In this document: positions 1 to 11,716 of the stretch, piece after piece
Layout of the letters: every line of letters starts with the position of its first letter
Numbering within the stretch: the first letter of the stretch is position 1
Source: Zychaea mexicana
Lineage: Eukaryota; Mucoromycota; Mucoromycetes; Mucorales; Lichtheimiaceae
DNA length: 64,000 bases
Direction: 5' to 3'
Assembly: GCF_025766255.1 (NCBI RefSeq)
Contig: NW_026516664.1
Coordinates: 620,001-684,000, forward strand
Position numbers and translations under genes: made by a program
Notes under the pieces: model-generated
What the model was told of the DNA's origin: nothing
Seen by the model: the letters and a program-made list of their open reading frames with translations, nothing else
The model's database searches: none

Positions 1-1
1 A

Positions 2-1093
2 CGATCTCGCCGTATGATCCATCAGAAATCCAGCATTCTTCTAGATGAACGAAAGCAACTTACTGAGCTCCAGCGTCGTGCGATCATTGCCGAAGAACTA
101 CGCCGGCATGAACTCGTTGGCTTGTTCTGGGTTATCATTTCACCTCTGCTCGCAGGTTACACCTTACAGTACAGTCGCTACTTCCTGAGCAACTATGAGC
201 GCTACATGAGCTCGTTCAACGTCGTCGTATTCGTGCTTGCCGCATCGTTGAAACCCTTGGCACATGTGATGACTCTCTTGCGCGAACGAACACTCTACCT
301 CCAAAGCGAAATGCAGGCATCTGAAAGTCAGGTGCAGATGTTGCAGCGCAAATTAGACCTGATGGAGGATGAGCTGGATACGTTGCGCAAAGCATTTGCC
401 ACCAAGAAGGATTTGGGACAGGTAACACCATGATTGCTCACTGTCTCTCTCTTCTTTGGGCCATTACACAAACACACACAGGCCCATTGTTCTCGCTCTC
501 CTCCAAATTGAATATTAATAACATGTGATTATTTGAACTAACACATACACACACACACACACACGAACATTGTGATGCAATAGGTTACAGACGGACTTAA
601 CCCGACCATCCAACAACTGGCCAAGACATTGCGACGGTTCGAAAAGAAGGAAACCGGGTTGCGATCATGGTCTGAAGAACGCTTTTCGTCGATCGAGCAA
701 AAAGTGAACGAATTCGACCAGTTCATCTGCTATCGTATTGAGCAAGATCAACGGCAATCAGCACATGGTATGGTTGTTACGTTAATCCTGTTGCCACTCA
801 ACATCACGCTCTGGGTTGTCAAGCGCATGACTGGATTGCTGCCAGTGCCACGCGCATTACTCGGCCATGCCTCTACAACTGCTAAATCGAACGTAGCATT
901 CCACCATCATAGTCACGGCAACAACAACAATAACAGCAACAGCAGTAGTACCAGACGAAATACAGGTATTCCTGCAAAGCATCTGACGCATCCAGACTCA
1001 GAGACAGGATCGATCGCTGCTGCTGCAACAGAGATTCCAGCGTCAAGCGAGCCTGCAGTTGCACTGAACCAGCACCGGTCAGTACAGCGCTAA
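2..1093 (+). CDS. Conserved fungal membrane / coiled-coil protein, 5' partial
   Basis: Exons 2-421 and 584-1093 are joined in phase 0 across a GT-AG intron (422-583). The frame is open to the window edge, so the true start may lie upstream; the first visible ATG is at 14. Visible features in order are a charged N-terminus, two hydrophobic segments (LVGLFWVIISPLLAGYTL and a stretch around FNVVVFVLAASLKPLAHVM), a heptad-rich coiled coil (LQRKLDLMEDELDTLRKA), a second helical region in exon 2, a third hydrophobic segment (VVTLILLPLNITLWVV) and a low-complexity Asn/Ser/His tail. The pattern resembles uncharacterised fungal proteins with an 'NxxxFLLAAxxxPLxH' membrane segment; that is my recollection of the family, not a search. 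No function can be assigned. Confidence 0.75.
541..564. repeat. (CA)n microsatellite in an intron
   Basis: A run of alternating AC dinucleotides sits near the 3' end of the intron of the first gene, just before the acceptor at 582-583. It is intronic and has no visible coding effect. Confidence 0.9.
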
Positions 1094-3358
1094 AAAAAAA
1101 AAAAGGTGGCAACGCGTCTATTCTATTACGACATTTACACACAGCATCTTCATTCCCGACGGCATATGTCCCTGTCTTTCATATTTCATATGTCTTTTTT
1201 TCCTACCCATCCCAAATTACATGTAACGTAGTACCGTCATTTTTAAAACGTCCTTTGCACCCGATCCGAAAAACCCTCCTATTCACCCGCCCTGTGTTGT
1301 ATTATCCATCCCCATTTTCCCCAAATATCGTCATTTAACCCGCTCTTTTTATGAACTTACCTGCATTACATATACTTTATATTTATACCCACTCTCTTCT
1401 TCTACTTTTTCCTTACACACACACACACTCGAATCCCCTCGCAGCAACACACATCTTCCCATTATCCAACCTTCATCCTATATGTTTATTACAATGCCTC
1501 TCTCTCATGTTTTACCGAAAAAAATATAACATTCTCAACTCATTTCTTAATAATCTTACAACATCAACTGATGCAACGTTTCGGGGCTACAATAGTATTG
1601 TACTTGCTGTAGGTCTACAATATGAATAGGAAGAGTCCCTGTTATGTATGTATGCACTGTAAGCACGAATTCATTTTGAGATACTGTAATGTCCAGTTAG
1701 GTCATGTATTCTGGAAAAAGTGATATAATACGTGCGAAATTTGGGTTATTGGGCAATAAGGGATGCTCACCTGAGTGACAGAGTTGATGTCGACGTACGA
1801 GCTTCCACAGCGTATCGACTTTTTCTAGAGGTAAGCCAATATTCCTGGCGCTGCGGTGCTAATAGTTGCTGGCAAATAACTGCCCGATTCAACTGTGTGT
1901 GCATTGCACCAAACGCGTCTAAATTGGATCTTTTTGTGTGGTTAATGTAGCGTTCCAACTCGGGAAATTTTTGCATGTGCAATTTTTAAAAAGCAAAATT
2001 CTGGAGACTGTGAGCTGCCATTGATTCCCGGGACGCTTATCGTGGTCAAGGCAGTAGAATCCAGGTGACCGCCTGCATGGAACGTGTACAGCACAGCTCC
2101 TTAGAAAACACGTCCTTTGCCTCTCTGAGCTTTTGCCCACACAGACTCAAGGTATTACCACGCTTTTTGGAGAACGTCAACGACGAATGTCTCAAACATC
2201 ATTGTTGTCACGCGTACGAGCCGATGCTCTTCTAGTCCTAGAGCACATATGTATACCAAGGTGCATAACCCATATCGTCTATATTGCCAGAACGATTACT
2301 ACAGTGATCCACACTGGGAAGGACTGTTGACGTTCAATCGTCGGTCTGACGCAGTTCGCTTTCTGGTTTCAAAATACGTCGGCGAACTTATCACCTTTGA
2401 AATAATTACGATAGATTGTGTGCGTACTGACGTCTGCGAGGGTAAAGATGTTGTATTCTTCCCCCGTACACGTAGGAGATACAGTACAAAGAACTCACGC
2501 AAAGTCTGTATCGAGAAACAATGACAAGGGTGCATGTCCTTCTTCAGCTGTCATCCAGAGGACTTGCTCTCTGGTCTGCAGCAAATCGATCAGCAAAGCC
2601 TTTCTGTACACCACTGCTGTCATGATTAGCTTTCTTCGCTGCTGCTGTCATTTAAGCCCACTTCTATGTCATACTCAGGTGAGCTCTCGGTTATTGCAAC
2701 AGTACAATAACTGGCTTCTCGTGATAGTTGTCTCCTTCGCTTCAGTATCGTTTCGCCATTCCTATAACCTTCTCGTGTATCATATCCCACGGGTCTTTTT
2801 TCACCATTACCGTGCCAACGTCTAGCTACTGCTTTGAAGTATATAAGTTAGTTTGTCAAAGATAAAGTGCTCGAAAATTCATAAAGACAAAAAAATCAAC
2901 CTTCTGAGCATGATCTAGTAGACGAGTGAGGAAGGGATTTTTCGTATCCATTATTGACTTGTGCATGTTTCATGATAGTTTGTTGATGCAAAATGTTTAA
3001 AAGAACCTTTTATTTTTTTTTGGCAATTTTCAAAAATCATAGTCTGTTTCCACAAGCAGTGTTTCTTGTGGCATATTTCTACCAGCTGAATTTATGTCAC
3101 CAAACCTTAAATAGGCGGCCAAGTACGTTTCTGCAGGCGGTGAGGTAAGTTAGACAACCAAGGCTCTCGTTTAGTGGAGCCACTCCCACTTTTCTCCACA
3201 AAGTTGTAAATAGTTCGTTGATCCCGCGGTTTTGCGTGACTGAAATGTCAGCCATTGTGCCCGGGCTAGTCGCGCGACCCGAATTTCCTGCGTGTGCGGC
3301 AGTGTTTACCAACATTTTTTCAAATCCTCTCTCTCTTTTTCTCTCTTGAAAAAACATA
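1094..3358. other. Intergenic, no supported gene
   Basis: AT-rich and pyrimidine-rich DNA between the first gene and MAM33. A short plus-strand reading frame (about 2150-2524) with a somewhat protein-like composition is present, but it has no recognisable domain and no convincing splice partners. The last 60 bases are a CT-rich leader ahead of the MAM33 ATG. I see no tRNA or other RNA gene. Confidence 0.6.
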
Positions 3359-4525
3359 ATGGCCTCTCAATTGCTTCGTACTTCTCTTCGTGCACTCAGC
3401 CGTCCCGCTTTCAAGGCTGCTGCTTATGCTGCTGCTCCTCGTGCTCCCATTACTGCCTCTCGATTGGCTCCCATGGTCGCTCGCCCTATCGCCACCCGTT
3501 TCTATAGCAGTGGCACTGGTAAGTAAACAACACATACTGTTGTCGCCAAAAACAAGACATGATCTGTTTAACCTTTTATTATCATAATTCCGATAATGCC
3601 TACTAACACTCTTGTCTATAAAATTTCCAAGTTGATGCCGATCTTGTACACAAGCTTGAAGAAGAACTTCAGTATGAAAAGGCTAATGAGGAATCAGACC
3701 AGCCCGAATTCGTCAAGGAGTTTTTGCAAGCCAACTCCTTCCAGGTATATATATATATATATATCTTCACACAAAATGAAAAGATTGAGCTCGGCTGGCT
3801 GTAGACTTACTTGAGAAAAATGTATCTGTTTTAGCTTGAGGACAAGCTTGGCCATGACGAAGTTTCTCTGACCCGCTCGTTTGGCAATGAAAAGTGAGTT
3901 GTTATTCAATATATAAGAGAGGATGAAAGGATGTGAGTACATGGTAAACTTATATAAGTGAATTGTAAGGATCCGTATTTTGTTCTCAATTGCCGACATC
4001 AACAACGGTGGCCCTGCCGATGAGTTTTTGGCTGAAGGTGAAGAAGCTGAGGATGATGTTGCTCCCTCCTTCCCCGTCCGTGCATCCATCACTGTTGAAA
4101 AGGTAATAACGCAATGCCATCATGATAGGGAGAGAGAGAAAGAGATAGAGAGAGAGAAATCTTTATTAATTCGCTAAACAAAATGAATGATATGTATATG
4201 CGTACAATAGGATGGTAAGGGTGCCGTGACCATTGACACAGTCGCCCAAGATGGCGATATGGCCATTGAAAGCGTCATGTTCTACAAGGAATCCAGACTG
4301 GCCAACGAGCAATCTGCTGAGGCTGACTGGCAACGTCGTGGCCTTTACATTGGTCCTCAGTTTGCTGAATTGGATGAAAACTTGCAGGGTTTGTTTGCCC
4401 GCTACTTGGAAGAACGCGGTGTCAATGCTGGTTTGGCCGCTTTCTTGCCTGACTACGTCGAGTACAAGGAACAAAAGGAATATGTCCACTGGCTCGATAG
4501 CATGAAGACCTTCATCTCTGCATAA
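3359..4525 (+). CDS. MAM33: Mitochondrial acidic matrix protein, MAM33/p32 (C1QBP) family
   Basis: Five exons: 3359-3518, 3632-3744, 3835-3893, 3970-4102 and 4211-4525, 780 nt, 259 aa. All introns are GT-AG and the phases agree; intron 1 has a perfect TACTAAC branch point at 3601-3607 and intron 2 begins with a (TA)n run. The N-terminus (about 50 residues, rich in Arg/Ala/Ser, no acids, ending near RFYSS) is a typical mitochondrial presequence. The mature part shows the p32 pattern: FVKEFLQANSF, an acidic loop around DEFLAEGEEAEDD, and the conserved C-terminal block DWQRRGLYIGPQF, FARYLEERGVN and a YVEYKEQKEYVHWL end. Family members form doughnut-shaped trimers in the mitochondrial matrix and help mitochondrial translation and respiratory assembly. 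Length and architecture match the family. Confidence 0.95.
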
Positions 4526-4908
4526 AAGTTGAAACCTACAATATCTATATTTGTCATACATACACACATTGCATTTTAATCTAGACACAATAAGAATTCG
4601 ATTCGCTTCGATCAAAGTAAAAAGGCTTTGAATCAGAGGAACATACTGTGAGGCAACCTTTTTTTATATGGAAATAATGGAATGGCTTTTGGAACCAAGA
4701 CTACTATCAAAGCTATCACTGCTTTACATGCTTCCAACTCGTCGGATATCCTCCAGCCGAGATACAGAATATAACGTTTCACACGTTTCGCGATTTATTA
4801 TATCATTCTGTGACTAGAAAGATATGAGGATGATGACTATAGACAACTACTATCACATTCTTTAAGATATAATATAGTATTGTACATATTGCTGTAAGCT
4901 CTTTGCTT

Positions 4909-5530
4909 CTAGTTTGGGATGAATGATATGTTCAGGTGAATTTCACCGTGGCTAAATAAGTCAAGTTTAGCTGGTAATTTAACCCAGTCATCAAATGTCT
5001 GGGCATGGTCATTCATGCGAACCTTCCGGTGATATTGAAATTGAACACTTCATTCCAGACAGGGTTGTTGCTGTTTTCGACTTCACTCGAGCGTGGCTTA
5101 TAATTACCATCTAGTAGCGTATATCGTATTATTGCTTTCCTTAGTAACCCGTTCTTATTATCCGCATATACAGCAGCTTCTTGTACATGTGTCATACAAC
5201 TTACACGTAGGGGTCGTTTTGGAGGATGAATGAACATGGTAAAAATACATGAGCATTTTCTTTCTCGTATCATTGCTGCTGGCTTTTGGTTTTACCGGGA
5301 GGAGCAGCAAGATACTTTTGCGCTTTCATATCTTGCCGAATAAATCTTCAATTTTCAATTCCTTAGCTTCACCTGCAGAGGTTTAAACATGTAGTACATG
5401 TTAAAAGGAAAATATTTACATCAAGCAGCAAGGACATACCAGCTATTATGGATAGATTTAGCGTCCATGAAAAAGAAAAATCAAGTAACTTACGAAGCTG
5501 AATAATAAGTAGACCAGCCGGGAAACCTAT
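4909..5530 (-). pseudogene. C2-domain gene relic, multiple lesions
   Basis: Exon-by-exon this is a fourth copy of the neighbouring C2 genes. Remnants are exon 1 (GFPAGLL-like, up to 5530), exon 2 (GEAKELKIEDLFGK-like, around 5330-5375), the 14-nt exon coding NDPYV (5205-5218) and exon 4 down to a TAG at 4909-4911. Lesions visible directly: the start codon is ATA instead of ATG; the acceptor before the 14-nt exon is AA instead of AG (5219-5220); a 1-base shift follows FNFNI; and the segment holding the second calcium-binding loop (the DKDLMSDDKIG equivalent) is deleted, joining directly to the FDDW region. The C-terminal PN-stop is kept. It cannot make a C2 domain that binds calcium normally. 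Confidence 0.88.
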
Positions 5531-5622
5531 ATTTTGCTGTTATTATATTTTAAGAATTAGAACTAGCGTTTCTCACACAAGCAACAAACACACACTTAAT
5601 CCGCTTTCAACTGGGCCGATGT

Positions 5623-6007
5623 AGAGAGTTTTGGGGTTTCGACAAAATCGGTTTTGTCGAACCTTTATAAGGAAATACTGGTCACTTCATTTCCTGAAGC
5701 TGATCGTATTGTCGAACCACTTGACAAAACGAATTCTAAAAGCGGAACACGAATGCAAAGTAGATTCTTGTGTCGCTCCAATAAGAAAGCATATATTCAA
5801 TTGACCAACCTGCCGATAAGTGGCATTGTCATTCAAAGTTTTCAGAGGGAAAAAATCAGTGGGGTCATCTTAGCATCCATTTATTACTGAGTTACTGAAT
5901 AGTTCCCTCGAGAGTATGACACAAGCTACTTTTTTAAAATAAGATAGTTGTTCTGTATTTGGAAGGCATTTCGACAAAATCATTTTGTCGAAGCCCCAAA
6001 ACTCTCT
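5623..6007. mobile_element. 385-bp MITE-like element with nested inverted repeats
   Basis: Left end 5623-5661 and right end 5970-6007 are inverted copies starting AGAGAGTTTTGGGG and running into TTCGACAAAAT. The inner part of each end is itself a palindrome (TTCGACAAAA, 4 bases, TTTTGTCGAA on the left), so each terminus can fold alone. A further TTGTCGAA / TTGACAAAAC pair lies inside near 5710-5730. The interior has no recognisable transposase; a 78-codon frame there looks incidental. No exact target-site duplication is evident in the flanks. It lies about 95 bp upstream of the broken C2 copy. Confidence 0.7.
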
Positions 6008-6699
6008 CGATCGCGCCCGGTTCCTTCTCCTTTTATCTATGCCGTGTGACTCTTAAATGTGAGAAAAGGCTTCGATTTCACATGCTGGACTAAGTCTAGA
6101 AGGTTGTGTAGATCATCCAGAAACATAGTATTTCTGTCCTTATTTTTTTGTTGCTATGAAAACTCTCGAATCGAAATTTTTGCTCCAAAATATAAGCAGT
6201 TATGTAGTGTTGTTTGCTGTCTCCTCCTCTCACGAACAATGATGATGAATGGATAGGACGCAACAAGGGCGGTGATGGGGTCGATTGGATACAACACGGC
6301 TCATTTCTCAAGTAGAGCTTATTGATAATAAAACATAGCATCAGAAGAAAAGGCTTCATTTAGTCAGAAGACATGCGATTTACATAACAGCGTAATAATT
6401 TCCAATAGCAGCTGTTGGCGATTGGGATAGGCAGAAGCGCACTAGTTCTAGAGGTTAGCCAGCAAAGTTGTATTAGTGTCTCTATGCAATTATTCTTTAT
6501 GAGCATGTAGATGTACTACGCCAGCAGTAAACTTTGCCAATATATAGGGAATCAATGCTTTAAAGTGTATTATAGATGTTGTATTTATTACAAACAAAAA
6601 GTAAGGAAGACGTGATGTTTACATATAAGTACTACGCATTATTTATAGCAAGTGAGGTATGATGGTTTTTGTATGATACAAAAGTACTTTAATTATTGT

Positions 6700-7397
6700 T
6701 TAGTTAGGAGTAAATTCGACGCGGATATGGACTTCACCGTGGCTGGACAAACCAAGCTTAGCAGGCAACTTGACCCAGTCATCGAAAGCTTGGCCCTCAA
6801 CGATATCGGCAATCTTAACCTTAGCCTCACCAATCTTGTCGTCGCTCATCAAATCCTTATCCATGACCTTCAAATAAAGCTTCTTGTCATGCGAACCTTC
6901 TTGGATGTTGAAGGTGAAGGTCTCATTCCACACGGGGTTGTTGCTGTTGGAGACTTCGCTTGAGCGCTGCTTGTAGTCGTCATCGAGCCACATCTCGCTA
7001 TAATATTCATGGATGTGTTTGCTTTAGTTATGACTTTCTTTACCATTCATACAAATCCCAACTAATCAATTTTTCAACTTACACATAAGGATCGTTCTGG
7101 AAGAAAGACGAATGAAATTGATATGAGTATCTTCTGCTGTGCCACTTGTTGTTGCCCTCTCTTTTCCTCTCAATAGTTGCTCGCTTTGCTTACCTTGCCA
7201 AGGAAATCCTCGCTCTTCAATTCCTTTGCTTCGTCTATGGTTTTTCATATATAAGCAACACATATAAGCGCACGGTAAACAGCAATAGTAAAGTAGTAGC
7301 AATACTACTTTAGCGGAATGCCAAGCGTATGCGCAAATAAAATAGAGATTTTAAACTTACAGAGGTTGACAGTAAGAACACCAGCAGGGAAACCCAT
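6700..7397 (-). CDS. Small C2-domain protein A
   Basis: Four exons read on the minus strand: 7361-7397 (37 nt), 7194-7234 (41 nt), 7083-7096 (14 nt) and 6700-6997 (298 nt), giving 129 aa. All introns are GT-AG and phases match exactly. The protein is a single C2 domain from end to end: MGFPAGVLTVNLYEAKEL (strand 1), calcium loop 1 with ED...GKNDPYV, NNPVWNETFTF, and loop 3 with MDKDLMSDDKIGEA. The five acidic loop residues typical of Ca2+-dependent phospholipid binding are present. No signal peptide, membrane anchor or second domain is seen, so a soluble membrane-recruited calcium sensor is likely. It is one of a tandem array with copies B and C and shares their promoter module. Confidence 0.92.
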
Positions 7398-7454
7398 TTT
7401 TTGTTAATATGTAAAAGAAAAAAGTTATGATTTTCTTCATGCCACCCAGAAGCA

Positions 7455-7551
7455 ACATCTTTTTATATGTTTTGAAGCGAGAGGCAAAACGGAAAGTGCG
7501 GATGAGTTGTACTTTCTCTACAATTATTTACATCATCATTGTACAACAATG
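7455..7551 (-). promoter_or_regulatory. Promoter module of C2 gene A
   Basis: Reading towards the gene (minus strand): palindrome CATTGT-ACA-ACAATG at 7537-7551, a 16-bp box at 7481-7496 (plus-strand form GAGGCAAAACGGAAAG), then a TATA-like element (plus-strand TTTATATG, 7462-7469), then the ATG at 7397. The same three elements in the same order precede genes B and C. Confidence 0.75.
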
Positions 7552-9314
7552 CAACAGCAGCTGTAAACCGCTCTTCCATACTTGGTGCGCTTGTGACACT
7601 CGAAGCCGCAAAAAAAAAACTGTATGGGAAACGGCCGATTGTGCTCGATATTATGCTGAGCATTGCATTGCTCTGTACCCATTTTATCGGCCTTTGAGCC
7701 GAATTTAGTAAAGCATTTTCCTTTATTGCCCCCTTTGACAACGTTATCAAAGACAATAGATGATGCTGTCATTGTGAAAATAAACTGACAGAAAAAGACC
7801 AGCAGTATGTGATCACGTATCTTGGCTTTTCATATGGCTAAAGTTGGTTGAGATAAATAGCGTCGGTAGAGTCAAGTTAAACAAAGAGGATGTGACCAGG
7901 GTGTAGTTGGGAAAAGTAGTGATGGACTGATGGCTGGTGAAATGCAGCTATGATAATCAATTATTGCATTAATTAAGACCCTTCCAGCGATCCCTTTTAA
8001 CCGGAATTCACCATGCGTGGCCAAATTAGAGCTGTCATTGTATGTATATTTCCAAACGACTGACAGCAAGTTTATAATCCGCGCGAAATAGTGTCCTATC
8101 TTACTTTTGCGGTGAGCAGATTAAGATGCACACTGTTATTTTTCGTACTCCATTACTGCTATCATACTTCACACATACCCTATCTATCATCAGTGCATAA
8201 CAGCTAATCTCATTTATCCTAGTCAACGCAAACAGTCCACCGATTCAAAAGAACTTTCATATTTTTCACCTCTAGTTGAATAAGTGGGCAATAAAGCAAA
8301 ATACAGACCAACATGATCTACATCCAAATACTAAAACAGGTAATTATGCGAATGATATGGAAACTGTCCATCGTCAGGCTAACTGTATCTGGAATTGAAA
8401 AAAGCCCCTAACGACAAAGCGCAAATGTAACTGTTTTTGGACTAGCCGCTACTGTGCCACACTATTAGGTTCCTTTCATAGTTCACTATGTCATATTGAG
8501 TTTGCCCATTCTCGCACTTCTTGTAGGTATAATATGACTTTTACATAAATAACATCAAGGCATGAGCCAGATATGCGCGCACAATCAGACATTACGATAT
8601 TCAAGAGATTGGGATTTTAAACTTGGGTGTCAAAATTTTTCAGAGAAACGACTTCCTTAAGGCCCAATGAAAGCAACCTCTGATTGAAGTCAGGATGCCT
8701 GTCATTTATACCACTATCATATAAAAAGTGGGCAGTAAACAAGGTTCATTGTGTATTGACGAAGGAAAAAAATGATTCATGTAGGGAAGACACGCCAATA
8801 TTCTTCATTTCCCTATGCAGAATATGCATGTAACTCATGATGGTCCACCGTCTGTGTGTTTGGACCGTATCTATCAGTAACGCTTTTTGCAAGCAGTAGC
8901 TCTTCGGAGTAGATATATGCGCTACTAATCTCGACAACGTTAGTATGGAAGCTTTCTCTTTTTTTTTTTCGGGGATATCTGATATAGGCGACTTTCTGCA
9001 TCGATGGCCTCTTGGTGTTATAATTTCCAATACGAAGCATTATATGGAGTCAAGTGTTTATGCATGGGATAAACGGATGCGCACAGCTGCAATCTGTCAA
9101 CAGGTGTGTAACAGACTCTGTATGGTGCTACTATCGGCCCGTCGTACACATCCATCTCACCGGTCTGAAAATCACCCCAATAAATTGTGAAAGCAGAGTT
9201 TATCAGCAAAAAGAATGAAGGATAACATGGTATGCATTTATTATACACTAGTAAGAGATATGGGATATGATGTTTTGTATGGCAAATGACGAGGTATGAG
9301 TTTCTTTTTTTTTT
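7552..9314. other. Intergenic, with a weak C2-like relic
   Basis: AT-rich DNA between C2 genes A and B. On the minus strand near 8000-8045 a short stretch reads NLATHGEF, similar at protein and DNA level to the LSSHGEV end of the C2 copies; it could be the remnant of another array member or chance. No other gene, RNA or element is visible. Confidence 0.4.
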
Positions 9315-9985
9315 TTAGTTGGGGGCGAAGGTAATCTTCAAGTGAACTTGACCATGGCTGGTTAAACCAAGCTTGGCGGGCAATTCGACCCAATCGTTAA
9401 AAACCTGGCCGTCTTCAACCACTTCTCTGAGATCGACCTTGGCATCACCAATCTTATCGTCGCTTAGTAAATCCTTGTCAAGGACCTTCAAGTGGAGCTT
9501 CTTGTCATGGGAACCTTCTTCAATCTTGAAGTCAAAGGTCTGGTTCCAGACCGGGTTATCGCTACCCGAGACTTCAGTAGAGCGCTGCTTATAATCATCA
9601 TCCAGCCACAACTCACTGTACACGTTTCCTCATTAGAATCTCTTGCACTAGACAACTGACACACTCCACATTCAATACAAAATCCAACTTACACATAGGG
9701 ATCGTTCTAAAAGAGAAAGAAACAATAATAGTGGCATCAGTATTGTTTTTGTTACACTTGTTGCTGTATCCATCCAACTATTGTGCCACCAATTCGAACA
9801 ACTTACCTGACCGAACAAATCTTCGCCCTTCAGCTCCTTGGCTTCGTCTGTAGTAGAATTTCAGGCAGCACGTAACATGCGTTAAGTATGTGCAGATAAA
9901 GCTATAGACATTTGTCGAACGCGTAAAAAAGCAACACAGAAAACTTACAGAGCTCAACAGTAAGAATACCAGCAGGGAAACCCAT
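9315..9985 (-). CDS. Small C2-domain protein B
   Basis: Four exons on the minus strand: 9949-9985 (37 nt), 9807-9847 (41 nt), 9693-9706 (14 nt) and 9315-9615 (301 nt), 130 aa. Exon sizes 1-3 and all phases equal those of copies A and C. The single C2 domain keeps loop 1 (GEDLFGQNDPYV), the SDNPVWNQTFDF strand and loop 3 (LDKDLLSDDKIGDAKV). It differs from A by scattered substitutions, mostly conservative, and one extra codon (EDGQVF), so it is an older duplicate that has stayed intact. Role as for copy A: probable Ca2+-dependent lipid binding. Confidence 0.92.
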
Positions 9986-10053
9986 TTTTAATGTTGCCAA
10001 ATATAAAGAGTTGAAAAAAAGAGGTAATGTCTCACCCTTCAACTAACACGCTC

Positions 10054-10140
10054 CTTTATATAAGGGAGAGGCAAAACGGAAAGTGGTGTTATAAGGGTGA
10101 GCTGCATTTTTACTGCGATTTTCGTCATTGTGCGACAATG
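10054..10140 (-). promoter_or_regulatory. Promoter module of C2 gene B
   Basis: Palindrome CATTGT-GCG-ACAATG at 10126-10140, box GAGGCAAAACGGAAAG at 10068-10083 and a TATATAAAG-type TATA (minus strand, 10054-10062) lie upstream of the ATG at 9985. The palindrome half-sites match copies A and C while the 3-nt spacer differs, which points to selection on the half-sites. Confidence 0.75.
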
Positions 10141-11716
10141 CAGCAAGGAATAGCATCTGTTTTGTCTTTTTTTAGCACCTCGTACTACTCCAATTAGCAA
10201 AAAGCGGCTTCATCATTATATATTCCTCTGGAAAGGGCTAGAATCATCGCTGAGCACGCATTCTCTTCCTATCTTTACTAATACTTGACATAAGAGATTA
10301 AAATTGCTTGAAATACTCAAATATTCTGTACAGCGGCCTTTACGCTCCATATGGTAATGGATTCTTAGTCCCTCTGAGAAACTAGGGGCACTCCTTTTTT
10401 TTGCGATTGAAAACACTTTTATCCACGAGCAATAAGTCCAAGACCCTGATTTCAGCTCGGCTAGACTCGAAATAGTCAAGACAGAGTGTAAGCAATCAGC
10501 TTAAACTGTTTCTATGTAGCAATGAGAGCCACAGTATGGAAAACCTCTTTCTGGAGATCAGAGGTGCATCCATCTAAAAAGGTTACTTTAAGCATCCTTT
10601 ACCCGCCGTGAAGGCGCGAAATGAACATAGAACAACCTTCTTTTCTTGTTCCTCTTATTGGTACCCTCCTCAAACTAAGGTACATATATATCTAGTATAA
10701 ACACATCATATATATTGTTTCTCACTTTGCATATGTCGCTCTTGTATTGTTAGCCGAAGCATGATCAACAAAAACATTGAGTAACTGTGCATACAGTAAT
10801 ATGCAGTATCTGTAGCGGCGCCTGTGTCTGGGATTTGAAAGTTACCCACACCGGCGAAGTGCATAACCGTTCTTTTACTGTAGCGACGTTAACTTCATGT
10901 GCGCTACACTCATCTTGCGGCTTGAGAACAAATGTAAATAGGGGGACACGAGCCACGAGGACACAAGGTTTAGCAGTACCAAGCGGCAGGAACAAAAAAT
11001 ACCAAGTAAAGGATGACACAAGGAATAAGACAATCTTTTTCGGAACACTCGGCCGGACTTCGCATTGTTGTTGTACACTATAATGGCTTATAAAATTAGG
11101 TGATGGATGACACGTGTTGCCCAGGGTTGCAGCGTGTTCGGCTGGCAACAATAGTCCCAAGTCCCACAATGAGTCTCGTCAGTGCTCTATGAGGAGCCTT
11201 CGTGGCCTTTCTGGAAGGGTGCCGTGCCGACATTACATAGTTCGGCCTCTCTATTGCTTGAGTTTGGCGAGTGCAAAGAAAGGAAGAAAAGAAACACCCT
11301 TTGTGCCTGGAAGGATGAGCACACCATATATTACTATAGATATCGTCGCGTTTTCAGTTTTCTACTTATAGATAGCAAAGACTAGTATGTAATTTATAAA
11401 TCGGGTCGATCTTTTTGTGATGTCACTCAAAGAAGGCATGTTAAAACCAGTCAGGCAATAGTTCTTTAGTAAACTAAATGATGTTGCTCGCTATTACGTT
11501 TTTATGTACATACGTGCTCCATCACTCGTCTAACATCATCATTTCAAAAACTGTACTCGAATCAGGTACTTTACAGGTTACTGTATATGATACATACAAA
11601 CAAAAAACAAATGGAGGTGGAGGAGAGAAAAATAATGTTTAATAAATCTACAACACACTGGTTTGGGGTGTATGGTATGGTTGCTTTGCATAAAACTTGG
11701 GTATTGTTTTTTTCCT
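10141..11716. other. Intergenic, no supported gene
   Basis: Between C2 genes B and C. Overlapping frames occur on both strands at about 10765-11170 in a stretch that is less AT-rich than its surroundings, but none shows a domain, splice partner or start context that would make it a gene. Confidence 0.5.

Noticed and set aside
10765..11169. 134-codon minus-strand frame and matching plus-strand frames between C2 genes B and C
   Set aside because: Competing frames on both strands with no domain; looks like less AT-rich spacer rather than a gene. Checked by eye for snRNA and SRP-like motifs without success.
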